Shown here piece by piece: positions 6,893-15,946 of a stretch of DNA of 64,000 bases (positions are counted from its first letter, which is position 1; every line of letters begins with the position of its first letter). The notes beneath the pieces were generated by a model. That model was not told the origin of the DNA and made no database searches. It was given only the letters and a program-made list of their open reading frames with translations. Source of the DNA: an uncultured Methylophilaceae bacterium (GTDB lineage Bacteria; Pseudomonadota; Gammaproteobacteria; Burkholderiales; Methylophilaceae). The stretch is taken from positions 1 through 64,000 of the forward strand of contig CAIULB010000030.1 in the NCBI GenBank assembly GCA_903899965.1, written 5' to 3'. The translations under genes and the position numbers were made by a program.

Positions 6893-7450
6893 TTACTTCA
6901 CGCGGTTCTTGTATTCCAATGTGCGTGTATCGATTTCAATCTTGTCGCCAGTTGCACAGAAGAGTGGCACAGGCAATTCAAAACCAGTTGAGATACGTGC
7001 TGGCTTCATCACCTTACCTGATGTGTCGCCTTTCACCGCTGGCTCTGTGTAAGTGATTTCACGTACCACTGAGTTAGGCAAGTCTACAGAGATTGCTTTA
7101 CCGTTGTAGAAGACCACTTCACATTGCATGCCGTCTTCTAAGAAGTTAAGCGCATCCGTCATGTTTTCCGCTTCAACTTCGAACTGGTTGTATTCTTCGT
7201 CCATGAACACATACATCGGATCTGCGAAGTATGAGTAAGTCACATCTTTCTTCTCAAGCACAACCACTTCAAACTTGTCGTCAGCCTTGTAAACTGTTTC
7301 GCTTGGCGCTTCAGTTAACAAGTTCTTGAATTTCATTTTAACCACGGCTGAGTTACGGCCTGATTTATTGTATTCGGCCTTTTGCACAACCAATGGATCG
7401 TTACCGATCATGATTACGTTGCCGACGCGGAGTTCCATTGCTGTTTTCAT
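6893..7450 (-). CDS. efp: Elongation factor P
   Basis: EF-P enters the ribosome between the P and E sites and relieves stalling at proline stretches. The 185-residue protein has the three-domain beta-barrel pattern of the family. The loop tip reads KSGRNSA with Arg at position 32, the residue that EarP rhamnosylates, rather than the lysine modified in enterobacteria. The matching enzyme gene, earP, lies directly upstream, which confirms the arginine-type system. It is the last gene of the minus-strand run greB-earP-efp. Confidence 0.98.
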   Translation of the reverse strand: MKTAMELRVGNVIMIGNDPLVVQKAEYNKSGRNSAVVKMKFKNLLTEAPSETVYKADDKFEVVVLEKKDVTYSYFADPMYVFMDEEYNQFEVEAENMTDALNFLEDGMQCEVVFYNGKAISVDLPNSVVREITYTEPAVKGDTSGKVMKPARISTGFELPVPLFCATGDKIEIDTRTLEYKNRVK

Positions 7451-7490
7451 GTGATGTCCTGCAAAAATGAGTGTGTAAAAAAGGGTGGAA

Positions 7491-8576
7491 TTATACCTGA
7501 TGTTTGGTAAAAATCACCAACTTAGCGGCCAAATCGGCTTGTTGTTCAAATTTTTGTGTTTGCGAAGCTGCGTGTGATTGAAGCCGCGGCAAGTCTTGCG
7601 TTAGTTTATTCCATAGGCCTGGCGTGATCTCATCATCGAGCCACGCATGATGAAACACATGCAGAATGTCACTTGAGTCGACCTCGTAGGCACCCAAGAA
7701 GGCGTCTAGTTTTTTGAGGTGGAGCTTCTCGTCTTGGGGGTAGGTTTGCCAGATAAAGGGGTTCTCAGACCACAGAGCGCGTATCCAGCTATCCTCGCCG
7801 CGCACGAAATTAAGGTTGCAGCACCAAAGCAGCTGGTCATACTCGTCCTGAGTTAAGAACGGCAAGGCGATGATTTTGAGCTGTCCTTTTTGTAGGATGT
7901 CGCCGACCTCAATTTGGTCTGCCCCAAAAAACGCGGCCACTTTTTCTAGATAGCTGCCCTTCGGTACAAAGCACTCCACCGGCTCTGCGCCTTCTGCCAT
8001 CGCTTTTAGCAGGCTATGGATGGGCGCATGCGGGTAGCAAAATAAGGAGACCTGAAGGCTAGGTAAGACGGTCATCTTTGCCTTGGCCGCTTGTCGCGCT
8101 GTCCTTAAGCTTTGCTCGCGAATGAGGCCGCCGGTTTTGTCAGTGAAGCCAGGGAAGAAGAAGGTCTTACGAAGTCCTGTTGCTGCGTGAACTGAGCTTT
8201 GTGCGTGAAAGCCCTCTACCCAGTTCTCTGCGGAGAGATATTCTAGATTAAGCCAGGTCGGCTTATTTGCGGTCATGTGTTGAATGTATGGGCTAGGGAG
8301 CTCGCAGGCAAAGGCCTCGATCACCACGTCGGCGGGCGTGACATCTAAAAAGCTTGCATCCTCACCCCACAAGCAGACCTCGATCCCGTGGGCTTGCTGG
8401 CGCGTTAAATTCGCATCCAGGCCTTGAATGATGTTGGCGGCAACTGCAAGGTCATCCACCCATAGGCGCACATCAAGCGCGTACTCTTGATGGAGCTGCT
8501 TGGCGAGACGCCAGCAGACACCGATATCCCCAAAGTTATCAACGACGCGGCAGAAGAGGTCCCAGCGCTTGTTCAT
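7491..8576 (-). CDS. earP: EF-P arginine rhamnosyltransferase EarP
   Basis: EarP transfers rhamnose from dTDP-rhamnose to Arg32 of EF-P, giving the active factor. The 361-residue protein starts with [20 protein letters not shown], which contains D13 and D17, the Asp pair reported as catalytic in this family. Later conserved parts are [12 protein letters not shown] and [13 protein letters not shown]. The fold is a GT-B glycosyltransferase. It overlaps greB by 4 nt and precedes efp by 40 bp, the usual earP-efp pairing in betaproteobacteria. Confidence 0.96.
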   Translation of the reverse strand: MNKRWDLFCRVVDNFGDIGVCWRLAKQLHQEYALDVRLWVDDLAVAANIIQGLDANLTRQQAHGIEVCLWGEDASFLDVTPADVVIEAFACELPSPYIQHMTANKPTWLNLEYLSAENWVEGFHAQSSVHAATGLRKTFFFPGFTDKTGGLIREQSLRTARQAAKAKMTVLPSLQVSLFCYPHAPIHSLLKAMAEGAEPVECFVPKGSYLEKVAAFFGADQIEVGDILQKGQLKIIALPFLTQDEYDQLLWCCNLNFVRGEDSWIRALWSENPFIWQTYPQDEKLHLKKLDAFLGAYEVDSSDILHVFHHAWLDDEITPGLWNKLTQDLPRLQSHAASQTQKFEQQADLAAKLVIFTKHQV

Positions 8577-9070
8577 TTGATGGTAGGCTCTGTGTAGCTG
8601 ATGGCTTGAATCTCGTACTCATCTTCCCCTGATGGGGTTTGGACGCGTACCACATCGCCGACTTGTTTGCTGAGCATCGCCTTAGCAAGCGGGGAGACCC
8701 AGCTGATCCAGCCCTTGGTCGGCGCTAGCTCATCTTGGCCGACGATACGGTAGGTGTGCTCGGTGTCTTTATGAAGTGAGTACAGGGTGACCCAGGCACC
8801 AAAGAACACCTTTTCCAAGCCTGCTTGTGTCGCAGGGTCGACGATCACTGCCGCGTCCATGCGCTGCATCAGGAATCTAAGTCTCGAATCGATCTGGCGG
8901 AGTCTGCGCTTGCCGTAGATGTAATCACCATTTTCAGAGCGGTCACCGTTGCCTGCCGCCCATGAAACGACGCGCACCACCTCAGGTCGCTCAACTTTGA
9001 GTAGCTGCGTAAATTCAGCCTCTAGTGCGGCGTGTCCTTGCGGTGTGATGTAGTTTTTTTGATCAGCCAT
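8573..9070 (-). CDS. greB: Transcription elongation factor GreB
   Basis: GreB binds the secondary channel of RNA polymerase and stimulates cleavage of backtracked RNA. The 165-residue protein has the N-terminal coiled coil with the acidic tip (NGDRSENGDYIYGKRRL) and a C-terminal FKBP-like domain (ISWVSPLAKAMLSKQVGDVV). The YGKRRLRQID segment is typical of GreB rather than GreA. It overlaps earP by 4 nt. The start is divergent from the AddB-like gene, with 63 bp between. Confidence 0.95.
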   Translation of the reverse strand: MADQKNYITPQGHAALEAEFTQLLKVERPEVVRVVSWAAGNGDRSENGDYIYGKRRLRQIDSRLRFLMQRMDAAVIVDPATQAGLEKVFFGAWVTLYSLHKDTEHTYRIVGQDELAPTKGWISWVSPLAKAMLSKQVGDVVRVQTPSGEDEYEIQAISYTEPTIK

Positions 9071-9121
9071 GTGGCGCTATTTTTATTCTTCGTTTTAAGT
9101 GTTTTTAAGGTGCAGCCAAGT

Positions 9122-9127
9122 TAAAAT
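9122..9127 (+). promoter_or_regulatory. -10-like element very close to the AddB-like start
   Basis: TAAAAT ends 6 bp before ATG 9134, and no Shine-Dalgarno lies between. If used, transcription would start at or near the start codon, giving a leaderless message. No strong -35 is visible. Confidence 0.3.
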
Positions 9128-9133
9128 CATGGC

Positions 9134-11902
9134 ATGACTTCACCCTCAAATTCTAGCCTGATTTTATGTTCAACGCCGCGTTTAGCGCGTAGTTTGCAAC
9201 GTTTATTTCAGCGGGCGCAAGTCGAGCAAGGTCTCACGCAGTGGCAACCCCTTAACGCCGTCCCATTATCAGCTTGGCTTAAAACTTTTATTGATGAGGC
9301 GGTGATGCTGGGGGGTATTGATCCAGCCTCCATGCCAGCGGGCGAGCTTAACACGCTACAAGAAAGTTTGCTCTGGGAGAAGGCGATCGAACAGAGCCTG
9401 AAGGGCGAGTTCGCTAAAGATTTCTTTGATGTTTCCGGCCTCGCGAGCGCCGCGATGGAAGCCAATCGTTTGGTGATTGAGTGGGATCTCAATCTCAACG
9501 CGGATGAAGCGACAGAGGAGGCGAAGGAGTTCCTCGTTTGGCGCAGTAAATTCCAAGGCCTATGTAAAAGAACGGGGCACTTGGAGGCGGTACGCTATGC
9601 GAGCTGGCGTTTAGAGGTCATTAAAAATGGAGCGGGTATGCTGCCGGCCAGTATCGCCTTTGCTGGCTTTGACCGTGTCAACCCGCAGCTCCAGAAACTA
9701 CAACAGGCCTTGATGGAACGAGGCGTGGACGTAAGCCAGCATCAGATCACCTTTGAGACGCCTCAGGCTGCCGAGCACAGGGTCTTGACCGACCAGGATG
9801 CCGAGTGCCGTGCGGCCGTTTACTGGGCAAAAGAACAGTTAGAAAATAACCCGCAATCGAGTATCGCCATCGTGGTGCCGGAGCTTAGTGTCTTACGTAG
9901 TAAGTTAGCTAACCTCTTGGATGACGTGCTGCACGCACAAACCGTGCGGCCAGGCTTCAATGAGGCACCGCGCTGTTACGATTTTTCTTTGGGCGTTCCC
10001 TTAAGTACGCAGCCCATCATTCGTGATGCCTTAAACCTCCTCCGCTTAGCTTGGCAGCGCGGGACCATCCTGCAGCAGGACGTGGCGCACTTATTACAGA
10101 GCCCATACTGGTCAGAGAGTCTACTTGAGGCCGATGCCAGGGCGCTACTCGATGCGCGCATGCGCAAGGACTTGCCGCTTAGTTTTAAGGTAAGCCGCTT
10201 ACAGAACTACATACACAAGGTGACGGCTGGCGATGGCGGGATGCGTTTGCCGGCAACGACCAAAGCCTTGCAGGACTTATTTCATTTTGCGCAGACGCAA
10301 GGCGCTAAACAGCCACCGTCAGCCTGGGCCACGCTCTTACAATCCGCTTTAAAGCATGCTGATTGGCCAGGGCAGCGTAGCCTATCGAGCCATGAGTATC
10401 AGGCGAGGAAGTCTTTTGATGGTGTTTTAGCCCAGCTCGCTAGCCTAGATGATCTGCTTGGCAATATCCCTGCCTCGCAGGCCATTATGCAGCTCTCTAA
10501 GCTCGCGCTAGCGAAGATCTTCCAGCCAGAGTCCACTCAAATTCCACGCTTGCAGGTGATGGGGATGTTAGAGGCCGCTGCGAGTCCGCTCGATGCGATG
10601 TGGGTGATGGGGATGAATGATCATGTCTGGCCGCCAGTGGCTAGGCCTAACGCGCTCATCTCCGCGCAATTACAGCGTAGTGCACAAACCCCGAACGCCA
10701 GTAGCGAGGTCCAGGACGCCTTTGCGAAGTCTATCCATCATCGTTTGATCCGAAGCGCCCGCCAGGTCATTTTTTCAAGTGCCAACCAGGACGGCGACCG
10801 GCAGCTGCGGCCAAGTCCGTTGATGCTAACGGTTCCTCTCGCGGCTCATGATGAGAGGCATGCCCAGACGCTCGCGGAGAGATTAGCGAAAGGCGTGCCC
10901 GACCAGGTCGAGAATAAGCCCTGGCAGTGGTTAGATGATCACCAGGCGCCGCCCGTGGAAGAGGGTGGCCACGTCTCGGGCGGCACGGGGCTATTGAAAG
11001 CGCAGGCGATCTGCCCGGCATGGGCTTTTTATCAGTACCGCCTCCATGCCAAGGCGCTAAGGGAGCCGGTCGATGGCCTAGATGCGATGGATAGAGGTAA
11101 CCTCGTCCATCAGGTCTTGGAGGCCTTCTGGGCAGGACGAGATTCCGAATACCTGCAGCAGTTAAGTGACGCTGACATGCAAACGGCGCTTCAAAGCGCC
11201 GCTGGCGAGGTGTTGGCCCTATTTAATGAGGCGCATGATGAGGCCTTCTCCGCGATGTTCATGCAGCTCGAGAAAGAGCGTCTGGTCAAGCTCGTTGCGC
11301 GCTGGTTAGTTGATGTCGAAAAGAAACGCCCGATGGGTTTTACGGTGCAGGCGGTCGAGCGCAAGAAGACTATCCCGATCGAGAATATCTTGATCACTCT
11401 GGCCGTTGACCGGGTCGATCAGCTCTCTGATGGGCGCCTTCTTGTGATGGATTACAAGACGGGTACCGCGCTCGATTTTAAGAACTGGGCCAAGGCGAAT
11501 ATTACTGAGCCGCAGCTGCCAATCTATGCTGCCTTCATGATGGGGGACGCCGATGTTGCTGCGGTGTGTTTTGCCAAGGTGGTGCCAGATAAGGCAGGCT
11601 TCGCTGGGATCGCCGCAAGTGACGATGTGATTAAGGGGCCTTTGGTCTTGGACGACGTCAATGGGCGTAGGCTCTTTGATGAGACAAACTTCCCCGACTG
11701 GTCTGCGGTGATCGCCCACTGGAAGGCGAGTATCACCCGCACCGCGCAGGCGATTAAGTCTGGGGATGCGGCAGTCAAGTTCGAGCACGAGAAGCAGCTC
11801 ACCTATTGCGAGGTCTTGCCCTTGCTTAGACTCGCTGAGCGACAGCTCCAGTTTGAGCATCATCAGGCGATTGAAGTCGCTATAGGGAAGGGCGCGGCAT
11901 GA
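9134..11902 (+). CDS. AddB-like PD-(D/E)XK nuclease, probable double-strand-break repair protein
   Basis: This 922-residue protein ends in a RecB-type nuclease domain: RGNLVHQVLEAFW (about 655), DRVDQL and VMDYKTG (about 770). The upstream half is an inactivated helicase-like region, with PELSVLRSKLANLL and QVMGMLEAAASPLDAMWVMG corresponding to UvrD-like motifs. It matches the roughly 900-aa AddB-related DNA repair family that I recall as TIGR03623. No Walker A lysine motif is seen at the N terminus, and the Cys cluster that holds the 4Fe-4S centre in Bacillus AddB is not complete (only ICPAW and TYCEV). It overlaps the helicase gene by 4 nt (ATGA), so the two should form one complex that processes DNA ends for RecA. 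Confidence 0.85.
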   Translation: MTSPSNSSLILCSTPRLARSLQRLFQRAQVEQGLTQWQPLNAVPLSAWLKTFIDEAVMLGGIDPASMPAGELNTLQESLLWEKAIEQSLKGEFAKDFFDVSGLASAAMEANRLVIEWDLNLNADEATEEAKEFLVWRSKFQGLCKRTGHLEAVRYASWRLEVIKNGAGMLPASIAFAGFDRVNPQLQKLQQALMERGVDVSQHQITFETPQAAEHRVLTDQDAECRAAVYWAKEQLENNPQSSIAIVVPELSVLRSKLANLLDDVLHAQTVRPGFNEAPRCYDFSLGVPLSTQPIIRDALNLLRLAWQRGTILQQDVAHLLQSPYWSESLLEADARALLDARMRKDLPLSFKVSRLQNYIHKVTAGDGGMRLPATTKALQDLFHFAQTQGAKQPPSAWATLLQSALKHADWPGQRSLSSHEYQARKSFDGVLAQLASLDDLLGNIPASQAIMQLSKLALAKIFQPESTQIPRLQVMGMLEAAASPLDAMWVMGMNDHVWPPVARPNALISAQLQRSAQTPNASSEVQDAFAKSIHHRLIRSARQVIFSSANQDGDRQLRPSPLMLTVPLAAHDERHAQTLAERLAKGVPDQVENKPWQWLDDHQAPPVEEGGHVSGGTGLLKAQAICPAWAFYQYRLHAKALREPVDGLDAMDRGNLVHQVLEAFWAGRDSEYLQQLSDADMQTALQSAAGEVLALFNEAHDEAFSAMFMQLEKERLVKLVARWLVDVEKKRPMGFTVQAVERKKTIPIENILITLAVDRVDQLSDGRLLVMDYKTGTALDFKNWAKANITEPQLPIYAAFMMGDADVAAVCFAKVVPDKAGFAGIAASDDVIKGPLVLDDVNGRRLFDETNFPDWSAVIAHWKASITRTAQAIKSGDAAVKFEHEKQLTYCEVLPLLRLAERQLQFEHHQAIEVAIGKGAA

Positions 11903-14900
11903 CTGAGCAAGCGCTATTAGCCCAAGATACCGCCAACCGCGAGATCGCTCTCGCGTTAAGCTCATTCATTGTGGAGGCGCCAGCGGGGGCGGGGAAGACC
12001 GAGCTCTTAACGCAGCGCTATCTCAAGCTCCTTAACACCGTGGAGGCACCCGAGGAGATCATTGCGATCACCTTCACCAATAAGGCGGCTTCCGAGATGA
12101 AGAAGCGCATCATGGACAGCCTCATCATGGCGGATACTGGGATTTTGCCGTCGGAGCCCCATAAGGTCACGACCTTTGAACTAGGGCAGCAGGCCCTGGC
12201 GCGGTCAGCATCACTTAATTGGCACTTGCTTGCCACGCCATCACGCTTACGTATCTATACGATTGACTCGTTAAGCGGCAACCTCGCACGCCAGATGCCA
12301 TTGCTGAGCCGTTTTGGCGCGCAGCCTGCGGTGCGTGATGACGCCAGCGTCTATTACCAGGAAGCGGCAACGCGCACCCTCGCCAATCTGGACGATGAGA
12401 CCCATGGCCCTGTCGTTCAGGCGGCCCTGCGCCACTTTGATAATGACCACTACCGATTGAAGGCCTTGCTCGCGGATATGCTCGCGAAGCGTGATCAGTG
12501 GCAACCTTATGTGGTGAACCATAATGACGCATCGCTCGCCGAGGCCGCCCTGTATCAGCTGGTGATGCAGGACATGCAGGCAGCTAAGCGCATCATGAGT
12601 GAGCAGACCCAAGCAGACTTGATGCCGATCGCGCGTTATGCGGCATCTAACTTACCTTGTGATGTGTCGATTTCCTTGCTGCGCGATTGGGAGACGCCTA
12701 TCCCACTGAAGCCAGAAGCGCTTGCTATGTGGCGCGCGGTGGCGGACTTGGTGCTCACGGGTAAGAACGAGTTTAGACTCAGTGTGAACGTAAATAACGG
12801 CTTCCCTGCAACGCCGGAAGGAAAGGCACACAAAGAACAATTTGCGTTAGTGATTGAGACGCTCCGTCAGACCCCCGGAATTGAAGCTGCCTTGGCTAGA
12901 TTACGCGGACTTCCCACGCCCCAATACGATGACCAGAGCTGGGACATTGTTTCAGTCTTCGCGGACTTGCTCAAGATGGCCTCTGCTGAGCTATGGATGG
13001 CGTTTCAGCAGAATAAAGAGGTCGACTTTGTACAGATCTCACAGAACGCGCTCTTTGCCTTGAGTGACGCCGAGGAGATGCCGACCGACTTAGCCCTCAA
13101 GCTCGACTATAAGATTAAGCACTTGCTGGTCGATGAGTTTCAGGACACGAGTCCTACTCAGATTAAGCTCATTGAACAGCTCACCCAGGGTTGGATGACA
13201 GGCGATGGGCGCACCTTGTTCCTGGTGGGCGATCCGATGCAGTCGATCTATCGATTCCGTAAGGCGAACGTGGGTCTCTTCTTACGCGTGGTGCAGCAGG
13301 GCATCGGTGGCCTACTACTTCAGCCCTTGAAGCTCTGGCGGAATAACCGTTCGCACGAGCCCGTGATCGATTGGGTGAACAAGGCCTTCTCGATGGTATT
13401 CCCTGAAGATGACAGTGTTTCACGCGGCGCGATTGCCTACCGTCAGTTTGTGGCAAAACCAAGAGCACCTGCAGGTGCTGGTGTTACCGTGCACGCCATG
13501 CAGGGCGGCGCAGTACAAAGTGATGTTGATGAAGAGGGGCCGGAAGAAGAGCTCCCTGAAGCAGATGTGCGTGAGCAAGAAGCCAATAAGATCATTGAGA
13601 TCATCAAGGCGACCTGGGCGGAAGATCCCAAAAGAAAGATCGCGGTCTTAGTCCGCGCCAGAAGTCATCTACATCGTTTGGTCGCTGAGATTCGTCGCCA
13701 TCATGCGGACATTCAATTCCAGGCGGTGGAGATCGAGGAGCTCGCTAATCGGCAGGTGGTGCAAGACTTACTCTCGCTCACGAACGCACTCCATCAGCGT
13801 GCTGACCGGGTGCATTGGCTCGCGATCTTACGCGCGCCTTGGTGCGGCTTAAGCCTGGAGGATCTGCATCATCTGATGGGTCACGACCAGTACCGAACCG
13901 TGCTCGATTTGATGCAAGACGAAGTGCATGTCAACAAATTGAGTGAGGAGGGTCGTCAACGTTTGATGCATGTCCGTAAGGTCATGGAAGAGGCCTTAGC
14001 ACATCGTGGCCGCATGAGCACCAGTCGCTGGGTGCGAGGGGTGTGGTTGATGTTGGGTGGCCCAGCTTGTCTATGGGAAGCGGGTGACGTGCGTGACGTG
14101 CAGGCCTTCTTCGATCGCATCGATAGGATGGAAGTCGCTGGCCAGTTTTCAACCGAGCAGCTGGCCTTGGAGGTTGAGAAACTCTACGCGGCGCCTGATG
14201 CGAAGGCACCCGATACCTTGCAGTTCATGACCATCCATAAATCGAAGGGCTTGGAGTTTGATACCGTTATCTTGCCGGGGCTTGATAAGACGACTGGCCG
14301 ATCAGATCAGCCGCTCCTGATGTGGGAAGAGGTGCCAAGGGAGTCGCCTGGCATGGATGTGGCAGACGTGGACCTGGTGGTGGCGCCCTATGTGCCCAAG
14401 GGTAAGAATAAATCAGAGCAGTCGAGTATCTATGACTACCTCAAATCTTTAGAGAAGGAGCGTGCAGCCTATGAAGATGCGCGCGTGCTCTATGTTGCGG
14501 CGACACGCGCTGAGCGATGCCTGCACCTCTTAGGCGCGGTGAGCTTCAACAAAAAAGGCGAGCTACTTCCTAAGAAGAACACCTTTCTGGAGATGTTGTG
14601 GCCAGTCGTCTCAAGCGATTTTGCTGCTGAGAAGCTCGCTAACACATCGGCTGGCATGCACAAGGTCGACAGTGTGCAGGCTGTCACTAAGCTAGAAGAA
14701 TTTGTGCCACAACTTGTGCGCTTAAGTCATCCAGGAGTGCCTTTATTGATGCAGGCGGAAGTGAACCATGTTGCCCAGCCCAGCAATGCGAGCTTAGATG
14801 AAGAGCAGGGTCTAGTGCTTGAAGCTGATATCGGCACCCTCACGCATCGCTATTTAGAGCTCATCGCAAGTCAAGGTTTGGCCGCTTGGCCCATCACCCG

Positions 14901-15330
14901 CCTGCTGCCATTAAAGCTCGCCATGCAGCGCTGGTTCACTGGTCAGGGATATGCCATGGCCGCCGCCAATCAAGGCGCTGATGGGGTCTTAAGCTTACTT
15001 GAAACAACGCTAGAGAGTGCCCGCGGGCAGTGGGTGTTGCGCTATCGTGAGAGCGCTAGGAATGAATTGCAGGTGGAGAGTCTTGCTGATAGCGGCTTGC
15101 AGGTACGCAAAAAAATCATCGATCGCACCTTCATTGAGGATGGCGTGCGCTGGATTGTCGATTACAAGACGATGGCTTTCGAAAGTAATGCGGATGAGGC
15201 TATTTGGAAGGTCGCTGCCGAGCAATATCGTCAGCAGCTCGAAGGCTACGCGAGCCTATTTATCGCTGAGGATCTGCCAATCAAGCTTGCCGTGTACTTT
15301 GTCAGTGTCGGTCAGCTTGTGACCCTCTAA
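11899..15330 (+). CDS. AddA/RecB-like UvrD-family helicase-nuclease
   Basis: The 1143-residue protein is a superfamily 1 helicase with a C-terminal nuclease. Motif I is APAGAGKTELLTQRY (about 29), motif Ia is ITFTNKAASEMKKR, motif II is LLVDEFQDTSP, motif III is LVGDPMQSIYRFRKA, motif V is TIHKSKGLEFDTV and motif VI is VAATRAERCL. The C-terminal nuclease carries WIVDYKTM with an upstream GTLTHRYLELIA. It is translated from the ATGA overlap with the AddB-like gene. Together they should resect double-strand breaks; no RecC or RecD homologue is present. Codon use here is more GC-rich than in the genes further right. Confidence 0.9.
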   Translation: MTEQALLAQDTANREIALALSSFIVEAPAGAGKTELLTQRYLKLLNTVEAPEEIIAITFTNKAASEMKKRIMDSLIMADTGILPSEPHKVTTFELGQQALARSASLNWHLLATPSRLRIYTIDSLSGNLARQMPLLSRFGAQPAVRDDASVYYQEAATRTLANLDDETHGPVVQAALRHFDNDHYRLKALLADMLAKRDQWQPYVVNHNDASLAEAALYQLVMQDMQAAKRIMSEQTQADLMPIARYAASNLPCDVSISLLRDWETPIPLKPEALAMWRAVADLVLTGKNEFRLSVNVNNGFPATPEGKAHKEQFALVIETLRQTPGIEAALARLRGLPTPQYDDQSWDIVSVFADLLKMASAELWMAFQQNKEVDFVQISQNALFALSDAEEMPTDLALKLDYKIKHLLVDEFQDTSPTQIKLIEQLTQGWMTGDGRTLFLVGDPMQSIYRFRKANVGLFLRVVQQGIGGLLLQPLKLWRNNRSHEPVIDWVNKAFSMVFPEDDSVSRGAIAYRQFVAKPRAPAGAGVTVHAMQGGAVQSDVDEEGPEEELPEADVREQEANKIIEIIKATWAEDPKRKIAVLVRARSHLHRLVAEIRRHHADIQFQAVEIEELANRQVVQDLLSLTNALHQRADRVHWLAILRAPWCGLSLEDLHHLMGHDQYRTVLDLMQDEVHVNKLSEEGRQRLMHVRKVMEEALAHRGRMSTSRWVRGVWLMLGGPACLWEAGDVRDVQAFFDRIDRMEVAGQFSTEQLALEVEKLYAAPDAKAPDTLQFMTIHKSKGLEFDTVILPGLDKTTGRSDQPLLMWEEVPRESPGMDVADVDLVVAPYVPKGKNKSEQSSIYDYLKSLEKERAAYEDARVLYVAATRAERCLHLLGAVSFNKKGELLPKKNTFLEMLWPVVSSDFAAEKLANTSAGMHKVDSVQAVTKLEEFVPQLVRLSHPGVPLLMQAEVNHVAQPSNASLDEEQGLVLEADIGTLTHRYLELIASQGLAAWPITRLLPLKLAMQRWFTGQGYAMAAANQGADGVLSLLETTLESARGQWVLRYRESARNELQVESLADSGLQVRKKIIDRTFIEDGVRWIVDYKTMAFESNADEAIWKVAAEQYRQQLEGYASLFIAEDLPIKLAVYFVSVGQLVTL

Positions 15331-15337
15331 GGGCGCG

Positions 15338-15946
15338 TTACTCTTTGAAGTGGCGTCTTACGTACCAGATCACAAAAATGAGCCCTGCGCCCGCAATCAC
15401 GTAATGGAACTGGTGGAAGTAGACCTTGAGGCTCTCCCAGTTTTCACCCGCTTTAAACCCTGCTAGGGCCAGTAAGTAACACCAGATGAGTGAGCCCACA
15501 AAGGTGTAGCTGATGAACTTCGTCATATTCATGCGCGCAACGCCTGCTGGGAAGGCGATAAAGGTACGGACAGCAGGTAACAGACGCCCGATAAAAATAA
15601 TGAGCTCGCCGTGTTTATTAAAGGCCTCATCAGCCCAGTTAAGATCCTTCGGGGAGATGAGTACCCATTTACCGTACTTCTCGACGAGCGGTCTGCCGCC
15701 ATACATGCCTAAATAGTAAGCCGGAATCGAGCCGACGACGCAGCCTACTGCGCCAGCTAGGGCGACGCCCCAGAGGGTCATCTCGCCTTTAAAGGCTAAG
15801 AAGCCTGCGAAGGGCATGATGATTTCAGAAGGCAGTGGGATGCAGGCAGACTCAATGCCCATGAGTAAGACGATGCCGCCATACCCCATGGTAGAAATCA
15901 CCCCCATAATCCAGGTAGCTAAAATTGCGACGAATTTTTCTAGCAT
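15338..15946 (-). CDS. DedA-family inner-membrane protein
   Basis: The 202-residue protein is very hydrophobic, with several membrane segments. It has the DedA/VTT signature pieces GIESACIPLPSEIIMPFAGFLA, GSIPAYYLGMYGGRP and FIGRLLPAVRTFIAFPAGVARM, the last holding the conserved Arg residues. DedA proteins are thought to move lipid carriers such as undecaprenyl phosphate or phospholipids across the membrane and affect envelope integrity. The ATG directly follows the mfd stop codon (TAAATG), so the two are co-transcribed, and the end is convergent with the AddA-like gene, 7 bp away. Confidence 0.92.
   Translation of the reverse strand: MLEKFVAILATWIMGVISTMGYGGIVLLMGIESACIPLPSEIIMPFAGFLAFKGEMTLWGVALAGAVGCVVGSIPAYYLGMYGGRPLVEKYGKWVLISPKDLNWADEAFNKHGELIIFIGRLLPAVRTFIAFPAGVARMNMTKFISYTFVGSLIWCYLLALAGFKAGENWESLKVYFHQFHYVIAGAGLIFVIWYVRRHFKE

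Noticed and set aside
11306-11965. 219-aa minus-strand ORF
   Set aside because: Antisense to the overlapping AddB/AddA-like genes, whose motifs are unmistakable.
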